Shown piece after piece: positions 16,149 to 24,790 of a stretch of DNA of 64,000 bases. Location of the stretch: assembly GCA_040385825.1 (NCBI GenBank), contig JAZKGQ010000022.1:40530-104529 (forward strand), given 5' to 3'. Positions within the stretch are counted from its first letter, which is position 1. Every line of letters begins with the position of its first letter. Below the pieces are notes generated by a model. It did not search any database. It saw nothing but the letters and a program-made list of their open reading frames with translations, and was not told the DNA's origin. The translations under genes were made by a program, and so were the position numbers. This DNA is from JANNNF01 sp040385825. GTDB taxonomy: Bacteria > Pseudomonadota > Alphaproteobacteria > Rhodobacterales > Rhodobacteraceae.

Positions 16149-17584
16149 TGCTGTGGACCTCATCCGATGCCGTGGCCGCCACCGGGGGGCAGACAACCGC
16201 CGACTGGCAAGCGGCGGGCGTGTCGATCGACACCCGCACCTTGAAACCCGGCGATCTGTTCGTGGCGCTGACCGATCTGCGCGACGGCCATGATTTCGTG
16301 GGCCAGGCCCTGGCCAAGGGGGCTGCCGCCGCCCTTGTGTCGCGCCGTCCCGATGGCGTGGCACCCGATGCGCCGCTGCTGATCGTGCCCGATGTGCTGC
16401 GCGGGCTGGAGGATATGGGCCGCTTTGCCCGCGCCCGTACGCGCGCAAAGGTGGTGGGTGTCACAGGGTCGGTCGGCAAGACCTCGACCAAGGAAATGCT
16501 GCGCGCCATTCTGGGGGGGCAAGGCAGGGTCCATGCCGCCGAGGCCAGCTATAACAACCACTGGGGCGTGCCGCTGACCCTTGCGCGCATGCCGGTGGAC
16601 GTGGATTTTGCCGTGATCGAGATTGGCATGAACCACCCCGGCGAGATTGCCCCGCTGGCCCGCATGGCGCAACTGCATGTGGCGCTGATCACCATTGTAT
16701 CGCCCGCGCATCTGGAGGCGTTCGACAGCCTCGACGGCATCGCCCATGAAAAGGCCGCCATCCTGGACGGTCTGCTGCCGGGCGGAGTGGCGGTGTTGCC
16801 CGCCGATCTGCCTGTGACGCCGATCCTTGCCGCCAAGGCCCTGGCCACCGGCGCGCGGCAGGTGCTGTTCGGCGTGGCCGCCGGGGCTGACTATCACATG
16901 ACCTCTGCCACCCTGACCACCGAGGCGACCGTGGTGCAGGCCACCCGTCAGGGCGAGGCCTTCCTGTTCAAGGTCCGCTCTCCGGGCCGCCATTTCGCGC
17001 TGAACGGGCTGGGAGCGCTGGCGGTTGCCGATGCCTTGGGGTGCGATCCGACCATCGCGGCCTGCGACATCGGCACCTGGGCCCCGCCTGCGGGGCGGGG
17101 CACGCGGGAACGCATCTTGCTGGACCGGGTGGATGAGACGTTCTTTGATCTGATCGACGATGCCTTCAACGCCAATCCCGCCTCGCTCGCCGCCAGTCTG
17201 GACGTGCTGATCGCCGCACATCCGCATCATGGCGTGGGCCACATCGGCGATGGCCGCCGCATTGCCATTCTGGGCGACATGCTGGAGCTGGGGTCCACCG
17301 AACTGACCCTGCATGCCGCCGTGGCCGATCATCCGGGGCTGGCGGCGATCGACCTGATCCATTGTGTCGGGCCGCGCATGCATGCGCTGTGGCTGGCGCT
17401 GCCGCGCGCGCAGCGCGGCGAATGGGCCGAAAGCGCCGCCGACCTGGTGCCGCGCGCCCGCAGCCTGATCGATGCAGGCGACATCGTGCTGGTGAAAGGG
17501 TCCAAGGGGATCAAGGTCAGTCTGGTCGTTGACGCCTTGCGCAAAATGGGGCAAGGCCCCGCGCCTACGGAAGGAACCGACTGA
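16148..17584 (+). CDS. murF: UDP-MurNAc-tripeptide:D-Ala-D-Ala ligase MurF
   Basis: Completes the cytoplasmic UDP-MurNAc-pentapeptide by adding D-Ala-D-Ala. The 478 residues contain the ATP loop VTGSVGKTSTKEM, EASYNNHWGVPLTLAR, IEIGMNHPGEI and DAFNANPASL, all standard for MurF. It overlaps murE and mraY by 1 nt each, so all three are translationally coupled. Confidence 0.96.
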   Translation: MLWTSSDAVAATGGQTTADWQAAGVSIDTRTLKPGDLFVALTDLRDGHDFVGQALAKGAAAALVSRRPDGVAPDAPLLIVPDVLRGLEDMGRFARARTRAKVVGVTGSVGKTSTKEMLRAILGGQGRVHAAEASYNNHWGVPLTLARMPVDVDFAVIEIGMNHPGEIAPLARMAQLHVALITIVSPAHLEAFDSLDGIAHEKAAILDGLLPGGVAVLPADLPVTPILAAKALATGARQVLFGVAAGADYHMTSATLTTEATVVQATRQGEAFLFKVRSPGRHFALNGLGALAVADALGCDPTIAACDIGTWAPPAGRGTRERILLDRVDETFFDLIDDAFNANPASLAASLDVLIAAHPHHGVGHIGDGRRIAILGDMLELGSTELTLHAAVADHPGLAAIDLIHCVGPRMHALWLALPRAQRGEWAESAADLVPRARSLIDAGDIVLVKGSKGIKVSLVVDALRKMGQGPAPTEGTD

Positions 17585-18666
17585 TGTTGTATTGGCTGAC
17601 CGAGTTTTCCGACGGGGGCGATGCCTTCAACCTGTTCCGCTACATCACCTTCCGCGCAGGCGGCGCCTTTGCGACGGCGCTGATCTTCGGTTTCATCTTT
17701 GGCCAGCCGCTGATCAACCTGCTGCGCCGCAAGCAGGGCAAGGGCCAGCCGATCCGCGATGACGGCCCGGCCACGCATTTCGCCAAGGCAGGCACGCCCA
17801 CCATGGGCGGGCTGCTGATCCTGTCGGCGCTGATGGTGTCGACCCTGCTGTGGGCGCGGCTGGACAATCCCTATGTCTGGATCGTCATTCTGGTGACGCT
17901 TGGCTTTGGCATGATCGGCTTTGCCGACGACTATGCCAAGGTGACCAAGCAGAACACCAAGGGCGTGTCGTCCCGCATCCGCTTTCTGCTGGGGCTGTTC
18001 ATCGCGGCGATGGCGACCTATGCGGCGTCGATGTTTCACCCCGAGCAGTTGCAAAATCAGGTGGCGCTGCCGTTCTTCAAGGATCTGCTGCTGAATTTCG
18101 GCTGGTTTTTCCTGCCCTTCGGCATGATCACCATTGTCGGGGCCGCCAATGCGGTGAACCTGACCGACGGGCTGGACGGGCTGGCGATCATGCCGGTGAT
18201 GATCGCGGCGGGCACCCTGGGGGTGATTTCCTATGTGGTCGGCAACTTCAACTACACCGATTATCTGGGCGTGCATTTCGTGCCCGGCACCGGCGAGCTG
18301 CTGATCTTCACCTCGGCGCTGTTCGGGGGGGGGCTGGGGTTCCTGTGGTACAACGCGCCGCCTGCGGCGGTGTTCATGGGCGACACCGGGTCGCTGGCGC
18401 TTGGCGGGGCCCTGGGGGCGATTGCGGTCTGCACCAAGCATGAAATCGTGCTGGCCATTGTCGGCGGGCTGTTCGTGGTCGAGGCTTTGTCGGTGATCAT
18501 TCAGGTGCTGTATTTCAAGCGGACCGGACGGCGGGTGTTCCTGATGGCCCCGATCCACCACCATTTTGAAAAAAAGGGCTGGGCCGAGCCGCAAATCGTG
18601 ATCCGGTTCTGGATCATCAGCCTGATCCTGGCGCTGGTCGGGCTGGCCACGCTGAAAGTGCGTTAG
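17584..18666 (+). CDS. mraY: Phospho-MurNAc-pentapeptide transferase MraY
   Basis: Integral membrane enzyme making lipid I from UDP-MurNAc-pentapeptide and undecaprenyl phosphate. The 360 residues form about ten helices and hold the catalytic DDYAKVTK loop, NAVNLTDGLDGLA and MAPIHHHFEKKGW. It closes the first tightly packed part of the dcw cluster. A dispersed repeat follows directly. Confidence 0.96.
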   Translation: MLYWLTEFSDGGDAFNLFRYITFRAGGAFATALIFGFIFGQPLINLLRRKQGKGQPIRDDGPATHFAKAGTPTMGGLLILSALMVSTLLWARLDNPYVWIVILVTLGFGMIGFADDYAKVTKQNTKGVSSRIRFLLGLFIAAMATYAASMFHPEQLQNQVALPFFKDLLLNFGWFFLPFGMITIVGAANAVNLTDGLDGLAIMPVMIAAGTLGVISYVVGNFNYTDYLGVHFVPGTGELLIFTSALFGGGLGFLWYNAPPAAVFMGDTGSLALGGALGAIAVCTKHEIVLAIVGGLFVVEALSVIIQVLYFKRTGRRVFLMAPIHHHFEKKGWAEPQIVIRFWIISLILALVGLATLKVR

Positions 18667-18671
18667 AGTGG

Positions 18672-18936
18672 GATGAACCTACGCTGAATCCTCTTTTTCA
18701 TCCTCTTTTTCGGCCCGGAATCAAGCGCGAAGCGCGCCGGGCAATGCCCGACCGCCCCCACAGGCGGGCATTCGTCACCGTCACCAGCAGAAATACCGTG
18801 GGAGGAACTGAGCCATAAACCGCGTAGAACTGGCGTTGCTTGCCCACCCGGCGGTCGGGCATTGCCCTTTCGTTGTGTTGGTTGAAAGGCACTCAGAAAG
18901 CTACGACAGTTCCATCAATGGTCATCCTGCGTTAGG
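18672..18936 (+). repeat. Dispersed intergenic element, copy 1
   Basis: A ~265-bp element begins GATGAACCTACGCTGA and ends near GTCATCCTGCGTTAGG. It contains CCCGG-n6-GCGCGAAGCGC-n-CCGGG and a perfect 18-bp inverted repeat (18739-18756 with 18850-18867). It shares long blocks with 37762-38062 and 63921-64000, including an identical TGAGCCATAAACCGCGTAG. All three copies begin within about 10 nt of a stop codon. No transposase and no clear terminal inverted repeat are seen. Confidence 0.75.
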
Positions 18937-18998
18937 CCGCAGCGCGCCGCAGGAAAGGGCCACACGGCGCGGATTGTCGCTGTGGCCGCAATGGAAAA

Positions 18999-19022
18999 GG
19001 GGGGGCAAGTCCCTGCCCCCCC
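18999..19022 (-). terminator. Terminator of the DUF481 gene
   Basis: An 8-bp G/C stem (18999-19006 with 19015-19022), followed on the minus strand by TTTTCC, lies 30 nt after the stop codon. Confidence 0.75.
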
Positions 19023-19052
19023 TCCTCCTTTTCGCTGGCGGGTTCCGAGGGA

Positions 19053-19886
19053 TCAGAAACCATAGACCAGCGAAAGACCGACCTTGTTGTCCGTGCGGAT
19101 GGCGCGGCTGTCGTTGTAATCGGTCAGATAGCTGATCCGGGTCGACAGCGTGTCGGTCATCTTGACGTTCAGGCCCAGATCGTTGTTGATCCGCAGCGCC
19201 GAGTCCGACTTCAGGATGTCGGTGTCATTGGTCGCAAACAGATTGTCGTTGAACGCATAGAAAAAGCGCGACGACGCGATGTAGCCGGTTTCGGTTTCGC
19301 TCTGCTCCAGACCGTCCTCAAGATAGCTGACACCGATACCGGCCTGCAGACGCCAGGTCATGTCGGCGTTGTTGACGATGCGGTAGCCCGGACCAAAGCC
19401 AAGGAAGGCATCGGTGCGCGTTTCGCCGGCGGTGTTGGCCAGACCGTCGGTTTCCACCCGGCCAAGCGCAAAGACGTAGAACTGATCGTTCAGGTAATAG
19501 TTCGCGTCATAGACGGCAAACACGTCTTCCTTGGTCTTCACCCCGGCATCATCGGCAAAATCCATCGCCACGCCAATGGTCTGCACCAACTGCCCCTGCG
19601 CATAGCGCAGCCGCGCGCCAAGCGAGAATTCCTGGCTCTCGTTGTTGCCGGTCTTGCCCGAATAGCCAAGCGATGCGCTGCCCGACAGGCCGGGCCGGAA
19701 CTCGGGATTGCCAAAGCGGGCGGCATCCTGGGCGCGGTCCATGTCCTCGGTCACGTCATCCTCGATGTCGTCGATGCGGTCATTCACCGCGCGGGTGCCG
19801 GTCAGGGTGGTCTGGGCAACCACCGCGTTGCCTGCCATCAGAACCGTCAGTGCCGAGACTGCCGCGATGTTCAAGACTTTTTTCAT
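19053..19886 (-). CDS. DUF481 outer-membrane protein
   Basis: Protein of 277 residues with a cleavable signal peptide (MKKVLNIAAVSALTVLMAGNAVVAQ), a short acidic helix-like stretch, and then a beta-rich part that fits DUF481 (YdiY-like putative outer-membrane barrel) and ends in the outer-membrane terminal aromatic ...LVYGF. Alternating YSGKTGNNESQEFSLGARL-like strands support a barrel. The start is at 19886, after GGACGAGC on the minus strand. It is on the opposite strand inside the dcw cluster, so it interrupts the operon and must use its own promoter and terminator. Function is unknown. Confidence 0.82.
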   Translation of the reverse strand: MKKVLNIAAVSALTVLMAGNAVVAQTTLTGTRAVNDRIDDIEDDVTEDMDRAQDAARFGNPEFRPGLSGSASLGYSGKTGNNESQEFSLGARLRYAQGQLVQTIGVAMDFADDAGVKTKEDVFAVYDANYYLNDQFYVFALGRVETDGLANTAGETRTDAFLGFGPGYRIVNNADMTWRLQAGIGVSYLEDGLEQSETETGYIASSRFFYAFNDNLFATNDTDILKSDSALRINNDLGLNVKMTDTLSTRISYLTDYNDSRAIRTDNKVGLSLVYGF

Positions 19887-20197
19887 TGCTCGTCCTTTTC
19901 GTATCACTGGGCGCCCCGAAGGACGCTGACATGAACTCTTGTTACTGTTCACGCAGCACAAACGCGCCCGGCGGGCAGGGGTTCCCGCTGGCGGCGGCCC
20001 ATGATGCTGCACCGCGGAAACCCGCCGGTTTGCCCGCGCCCTGTCGGCAAGACCCTGCCCAATCCCGCGCGGCGGGGGCTGTGCCGGCAAGGACTGGCGG
20101 CCCGCGCCCGGTGGCGGTAAGCAGGCGCGAGGCTTTGGCAGACCGGCACCGGGGCAAAAGGGTTGCTGGCGGAACCAGCCATGATGGGGGGGCCTGA
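19887..20197. other. Divergent intergenic region between DUF481 and DUF2161 genes
   Basis: This is 311 bp, GC-rich except for the first ~75 bp beside the DUF481 start. I see no gene, RNA or strong repeat here. It presumably holds promoters for both flanking genes, but no convincing -35/-10 pair was found. Confidence 0.5.
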
Positions 20198-20860
20198 ATG
20201 ACCAAACCAGCGCGCGAGGCCGATCTTTACCCCGCCCTCAAGGCCTATCTCGAGGCGCAGGGCTATGAGGTGAAGGCCGAGGTCGGGGCCTGCGACATCC
20301 TTGCCTGCCGCGCGGGCGATGCGCCTCTGGTGGTAGAGATGAAGCTGACCTTCTCGCTGTCGCTGGTGATGCAGGGGGTGGCGCGGCAGGGGCTGGTCGA
20401 TCACGTCTATCTGGCGGTGCCAGTGTCGGGCAAACGCGGCTGGTCGCTGCGCTACCGCGATATCATCGCGCTGTGCCGTCGGCTGGGGCTGGGCCTGCTG
20501 GCGGTCGATCCGGCCGCAGGGCAGGTGACAGCCCACCTTGACCCCGGCCCCTACACCCCGCGCAAATCATCGGTCAAATCCGCCCGCCTGCTGCGCGAGT
20601 TTGAACGCCGGATGGGCGACCCGAACATCGGCGGCACCACGAAGACCCCCCGCATGACCGCCTACCGCCAGGACGCGCTGCGCTGTGCGGCGCATCTGGC
20701 CACTGGTCCTGCCAAAGCATCCCATGTCGCCAAGGCCACCGGCGTCGCCCGTGCCGCCACCCTGATGCGCGCCGATCACTATGGCTGGTTTCAGAAAGTG
20801 GATCGTGGCACCTATGCGCTGACCGCCAAAGGCACCGCCGCCCTGCCGCCACGCGAATAG
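20198..20860 (+). CDS. DUF2161 protein, putative PD-(D/E)XK phosphodiesterase
   Basis: Protein of 220 residues. The N-terminal half resembles the DUF2161 family of PD-(D/E)XK-type nucleases: EADLYPALKAYLEAQGYEVKAE, then the catalytic-looking GACDILA and LVVEMKLTFS, which gives the D...ExK pattern. The C-terminal ~60 residues look like a small winged-helix tail (AYRQDALRCAAHL, KVDRGTYALT). Substrate and role are unknown. It lies between mraY and murD, beside the oppositely oriented DUF481 gene. No toxin-antitoxin or restriction partner is visible. Confidence 0.78.
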   Translation: MTKPAREADLYPALKAYLEAQGYEVKAEVGACDILACRAGDAPLVVEMKLTFSLSLVMQGVARQGLVDHVYLAVPVSGKRGWSLRYRDIIALCRRLGLGLLAVDPAAGQVTAHLDPGPYTPRKSSVKSARLLREFERRMGDPNIGGTTKTPRMTAYRQDALRCAAHLATGPAKASHVAKATGVARAATLMRADHYGWFQKVDRGTYALTAKGTAALPPRE

Positions 20861-20901
20861 ACCTTCCCCTTTCATACTGGCTCAAATATCCCACGGGGGA
20901 A

Positions 20902-20947
20902 GATTCATTTGCGACTGCAAATGAATCGGCGGGGGTGTGAAACCCCC
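20902..20947 (+). terminator. Two consecutive hairpins after the DUF2161 gene
   Basis: A perfect 11-bp hairpin (20902-20912 with 20917-20927, loop GACT) is followed by GGGGG/CCCCC (20931-20935 with 20943-20947). There is no T run, so this may be a processing or Rho-dependent site. Just upstream at 20879-20893 is the motif GGCTCAAATATCCCA, also found at 62226-62240. Confidence 0.45.
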
Positions 20948-20987
20948 GGCAACCTCTGCCACCAGACACACCGCCCGGAGAACCATC

Positions 20988-22388
20988 ATGATCCCCGTCA
21001 AAGGTTACGCAGGCCTCAGGATCGCGGTCCTTGGCCTTGGCCGGTCCGGCCTTGCCACCGCCCGCGCGCTGGTGGCGGGCGAGGCCACGCCGGTCCTGTG
21101 GGACGACAGCCCCGAGGCCCGCGCCAAGGCCGAGGCTGAAGGCTTTACCTGCACCGACCTGACCCGCGCCGGCGCGTTTGACGGCATCGCGGCCCTGATC
21201 GTGTCGCCGGGCATTCCGCATCTCTACCCGACTCCCAACAAGGTGATCGCCCGCGCGCTGGATCTTGGCGTGCCGGTCGACAATGACATCGGCCTGTTCT
21301 TCCGCAGCTATGCGGGCGAGGAGTGGGACAATTTCGAGATCACTCCCCGCGTCATTTGCGTGACCGGGTCGAACGGCAAATCCACCACCACGGCGCTGAT
21401 CCACCACATTTTGGAGGTGGCAGGCCGCCCGACCCAGATGGCGGGCAACATCGGGCGCGGCGTGCTGGACATCGATCCTGCGCAGGATGGCGAGGTGGTG
21501 GTGCTGGAACTGTCCTCCTACCAGACCGACCTTGCCCGGAGCCTGACGCCGGATGTGGCGGTGTTCACCAACCTGTCGCCCGACCATCTGGACCGTCACA
21601 ACGGCATGGGCGGCTATTTCGCCGCCAAGCGGCGCTTGTTTGCCGAAGGCGGCCCGGACCGCTGCATCATCGGCGTGGACGAGGGCGAGGGGCGGTTTCT
21701 GGCGGGGCAGTTGTCGGAAGGGCCGCAGGACGACCGGGTGATCCGGGTATCCTCGGGGCAAAAGCTGGAAGGGTTTGGCTGGGCGGTGTTTGCCCGCAAG
21801 GGATTTCTGGCCGAATGGCGGCGCGGCAAGCAGGTGGCCAGCATCGACCTGCGCGAGGTGGCAGGCCTGCCGGGCGCGCACAATCACCAGAACGCCTGCG
21901 CCGCCTATGCCGCCTGCCGCAGTCTGGGGGTTGCGCCCAAGCTGATCGAGGGCGCGTTTCACAGCTTTGCAGGCCTGCCGCATCGCAGCCAGCTGGTCGG
22001 CACCAAGGGCGGTGTCCGCTTCGTGAATGACAGCAAGGCCACCAATGTCGACAGCGCCGCCAAGGCCTTGCAGGCCTTCCCCCGCATCCGCTGGATCGCA
22101 GGCGGCATGGGCAAGGACGGCGGCATCGCGGGGCTTGCGCCGCATCTGGGGTCGGTGGTTAAGGCCTATCTGATCGGCCATTCGGCACGCGATTTCGCGC
22201 TGCAACTGGGCGCCACCCCGCATGAGATCTGCGAAACGATGGCCCGCGCCGTGGCCCGCGCCGCGGCCGAGGCCGAGGCCGGGGACGTGGTGCTGCTGGC
22301 CCCCGCTGCCGCCAGCTTTGACCAGTATCCGAATTTCGAGAAGCGGGGCGAGGAGTTCACCGCACAGGTGAAGGTGGTGATTGGGTGA
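20988..22388 (+). CDS. murD: UDP-MurNAc-L-alanine:D-glutamate ligase MurD
   Basis: Cytoplasmic Mur ligase adding D-glutamate. The 466 residues show a Rossmann N-terminus (LRIAVLGLGRSGLATARAL), the ATP loop VTGSNGKSTTTALI, NLSPDHLDRH, and the C-terminal VNDSKATNVDSAAKAL. The ATG at 20988 has GGAG upstream and gives the family start; a GTG further up is in frame but unlikely. It restarts the dcw cluster after the DUF481/DUF2161 interruption. Confidence 0.96.
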   Translation: MIPVKGYAGLRIAVLGLGRSGLATARALVAGEATPVLWDDSPEARAKAEAEGFTCTDLTRAGAFDGIAALIVSPGIPHLYPTPNKVIARALDLGVPVDNDIGLFFRSYAGEEWDNFEITPRVICVTGSNGKSTTTALIHHILEVAGRPTQMAGNIGRGVLDIDPAQDGEVVVLELSSYQTDLARSLTPDVAVFTNLSPDHLDRHNGMGGYFAAKRRLFAEGGPDRCIIGVDEGEGRFLAGQLSEGPQDDRVIRVSSGQKLEGFGWAVFARKGFLAEWRRGKQVASIDLREVAGLPGAHNHQNACAAYAACRSLGVAPKLIEGAFHSFAGLPHRSQLVGTKGGVRFVNDSKATNVDSAAKALQAFPRIRWIAGGMGKDGGIAGLAPHLGSVVKAYLIGHSARDFALQLGATPHEICETMARAVARAAAEAEAGDVVLLAPAAASFDQYPNFEKRGEEFTAQVKVVIG

Positions 22389-22390
22389 AC

Positions 22391-22414
22391 GTAGGATGGG
22401 CAATCTGCCCATCC
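22391..22414 (+). repeat. Short palindromic repeat GTAGGATGGGCA-n3-TGCCCATCC, copy 1
   Basis: A 9-bp perfect stem (22394-22402 with 22406-22414) lies directly after the murD stop. Related copies are at 35798-35844 and 47297-47323, with a variant at 10266-10303. Confidence 0.65.
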
Positions 22415-22532
22415 GCCGCCAAAGGCCGTGGATTCTGCACTAGCGTTAAGCCCGATTTGCCGCTACTCTTTTGCAGATGATCCGGGGGTACATCCGGGCA
22501 AAGGCAGAGCAGGCAAAACAGGCGGTTTTTCC

Positions 22533-23696
22533 ATGACTGAAATGGTCTATGGGTCCAACCCGGTACGGGTGACGGAACCTATTCTTCCCCGTTGGTGGCG
22601 GACCATCGACAAATGGTCACTGACCAGTGTGTTCGTGCTGTTTGGCATCGGGCTGTTGCTGGGGCTTGCGGCCTCGGTGCCTCTGGCCAGCCGCAACGGG
22701 CTGGAGCCGTTCTATTATGTCCAGCGCCAGGCGTTCTTTGGTGGCATGGCGCTGGCCGCGATGGTCGGGTGTTCGATGCTGTCGCCGGTGATGGTGCGAC
22801 GGCTGGCGGTGTTGGGGTTTGCCGCCTCGGTGATCGCGCTGATGCTGCTGCCGGTGTTCGGCACCGATTTCGGCAAGGGGGCGGTGCGCTGGTTCAGCTT
22901 TGGCTTTGCCAGCTTTCAGCCATCCGAATTTCTGAAACCGGGGTTCGTGGTGGTCTGCGGCTGGCTGATGGCGGCCTCGACTGATCTGAACGGCCCGCCC
23001 GGCAAGTTGCTGTCCTTTGTGGTGACGATGATCGTGGTGGGCTTTCTGGCGATGCAGCCGGATTTCGGCCAGTCCGCCCTGGTGCTGTTTTCCTGGGGGG
23101 TGATCTATTTCATCGCAGGCGCGCCCATGCTGCTGATCGGAGTGGTGACCGGTGTCGTTGCCTTCGGCGGCTTCGTGGCCTATGAAAGCTCCGAGCATTT
23201 TGCCCGCCGGATCAACGGGTTCCTGTCGCCCGACGTGGACCCGCGCACCCAGCTTGGCTATGCGACCAACGCGATTCAGGAAGGCGGCTTCTTTGGCGTG
23301 GGTGTGGGCGAGGGGCAGGTGAAATGGTCGCTGCCCGATGCGCATACCGATTTCATCATTGCGGTGGCCGCCGAGGAATACGGCCTGATCCTGGTGCTGT
23401 GCATCATCGCCCTGTACGGGGTGATCGTGGTACGGTCCTTGCTGCGGCTGATGCAGGAACGTGACCCGTTCATCCGGCTGGCAGGCGCGGGGCTGGCCTG
23501 CGTGTTCGGCGTGCAGGCGATGATCAACATGGGGGTGGCGGTGCGCCTGTTACCTGCCAAGGGGATGACCCTGCCCTTCGTCAGCTATGGCGGGTCTTCG
23601 GTGATCGCCGCCGGCGTGACGGTGGGTATGTTGCTGGCGCTGACCCGCGCGCGGCCGCGCGACATGATGAGCGACATTTTCAAGCGGGGCCGCTGA
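22533..23696 (+). CDS. ftsW: Septal peptidoglycan glycosyltransferase FtsW
   Basis: SEDS-family membrane enzyme that polymerises lipid II at the septum with FtsI. The 387 residues form about ten transmembrane segments and contain FQPSEFLKP, PDFGQSALV, NAIQEGGFFGVGVGEG, AHTDFIIAVAAEEYG and LPFVSYGGSS, all SEDS hallmarks. I chose ATG 22533; the frame is open upstream but that part lacks membrane character. Its stop overlaps the murG start. Confidence 0.95.
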   Translation: MTEMVYGSNPVRVTEPILPRWWRTIDKWSLTSVFVLFGIGLLLGLAASVPLASRNGLEPFYYVQRQAFFGGMALAAMVGCSMLSPVMVRRLAVLGFAASVIALMLLPVFGTDFGKGAVRWFSFGFASFQPSEFLKPGFVVVCGWLMAASTDLNGPPGKLLSFVVTMIVVGFLAMQPDFGQSALVLFSWGVIYFIAGAPMLLIGVVTGVVAFGGFVAYESSEHFARRINGFLSPDVDPRTQLGYATNAIQEGGFFGVGVGEGQVKWSLPDAHTDFIIAVAAEEYGLILVLCIIALYGVIVVRSLLRLMQERDPFIRLAGAGLACVFGVQAMINMGVAVRLLPAKGMTLPFVSYGGSSVIAAGVTVGMLLALTRARPRDMMSDIFKRGR

Positions 23697-24790
23697 TGGC
23701 ACCCTTGCTGCTGATCGCGGCGGGCGGCACCGGGGGGCACATGTTCCCCGCGCAGGCGCTGGCCGAGGCGATGATCGCGCGCGGCTGGCGGGTGAAACTG
23801 TCCACCGATGATCGCGGCGCGCGCTATGCGGGCGGCTTTCCGGCCGAAGTGGTGATCGAGCAGGTGGCGTCCGCCACCTTTGCGCGCGGCGGGCTGGCGG
23901 CCAAGGCCATGGTGCCGCTGCGGATTGCGGGCGGCATTGCCGGTGCGGTCTGGTCGATGGGACGGGACAGGCCTGCGGTCGTGGTGGGGTTTGGCGGCTA
24001 TCCGTCGATCCCGGCGCTGTCGGCGGCAGTGGTGCTGCGCCGCCCCCGGATGATCCATGAACAGAACGGCGTGCTGGGGCGGGTGAACCGGATCTTCGCA
24101 TCCAGGGTCAGCAAGGTCGCCTGTGGCACCTGGCCCACGGCCTTGCCTGCCGGTGTTGCGGGCGAACACACCGGCAACCCGGTGCGCCAGTCGGTGCTGG
24201 ACCGGGCGGGGGCGGGCTATATTCCGCCCGGTGACTACCCGATGAGCCTGCTGGTGATCGGCGGCAGCCAGGGGGCGCGCATCCTGTCAGACGTGGTGCC
24301 CGCTGCCGTGGCCGCCCTGCCCGAAAGCTTGCGCGCGAACCTGCGGGTGGCGCATCAGGCCCGCGCCGAGGATGCCGCCCGCGCCAATGCCGCCTATGAC
24401 GCTGCGGGCATCGATGCCGAGGTGCAGCCCTTTTTCACCGACATTCCCCGCCGCCTGTCGGAAGCCCAGCTGGTGATCAGCCGGGCAGGGGCCTCGTCTG
24501 TGGCCGACATCAGCGTGATTGGCCGCCCGTCGATCCTGATTCCCTTTGCCGCGGCCACCGGCGACCATCAGACCGCCAATGCCGCAGGGCTTGTGCAGGG
24601 CGGGGCGGCGGTGGTGATTGCGGAAAACCTGCTTGACGCGGGCGGGCTCAGCCGTCAGATGGCCGAGGTTCTGGGCCAGCCGCGACGGGCCGAACAGATG
24701 GCCCGTGCCGCATTGGCCTGTGCCCGCCCCGATGCCACCGAACGACTGGTCGCACTCGTTCTGACCCTCGCCGAAGGACATGCCCCATGA
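23696..24790 (+). CDS. murG: Lipid II synthase MurG
   Basis: Peripheral membrane GlcNAc transferase converting lipid I to lipid II. The 364 residues begin with the GGTGGHMFPA loop and have GFGGYPSIP, HEQNGVLGRVNR, VIGGSQGAR and SRAGASSVADI. It is coupled by overlap to ftsW (1 nt) and murC (4 nt). Confidence 0.96.
   Translation: MAPLLLIAAGGTGGHMFPAQALAEAMIARGWRVKLSTDDRGARYAGGFPAEVVIEQVASATFARGGLAAKAMVPLRIAGGIAGAVWSMGRDRPAVVVGFGGYPSIPALSAAVVLRRPRMIHEQNGVLGRVNRIFASRVSKVACGTWPTALPAGVAGEHTGNPVRQSVLDRAGAGYIPPGDYPMSLLVIGGSQGARILSDVVPAAVAALPESLRANLRVAHQARAEDAARANAAYDAAGIDAEVQPFFTDIPRRLSEAQLVISRAGASSVADISVIGRPSILIPFAAATGDHQTANAAGLVQGGAAVVIAENLLDAGGLSRQMAEVLGQPRRAEQMARAALACARPDATERLVALVLTLAEGHAP

Noticed and set aside
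18698..18892. A 64-residue protein in dispersed element copy 1
   Set aside because: No convincing ribosome site, and the frame lies wholly inside a repeated non-coding-looking element. Kept only as a finding about the element.
18672..18936. Insertion sequence
   Set aside because: About 265-300 bp long, no transposase, no clear terminal inverted repeats or target duplication.
20198..20860. Restriction or anti-phage system around the DUF2161 gene
   Set aside because: Only a nuclease-like fold is visible; no methyltransferase, helicase or toxin-antitoxin partner lies next to it.
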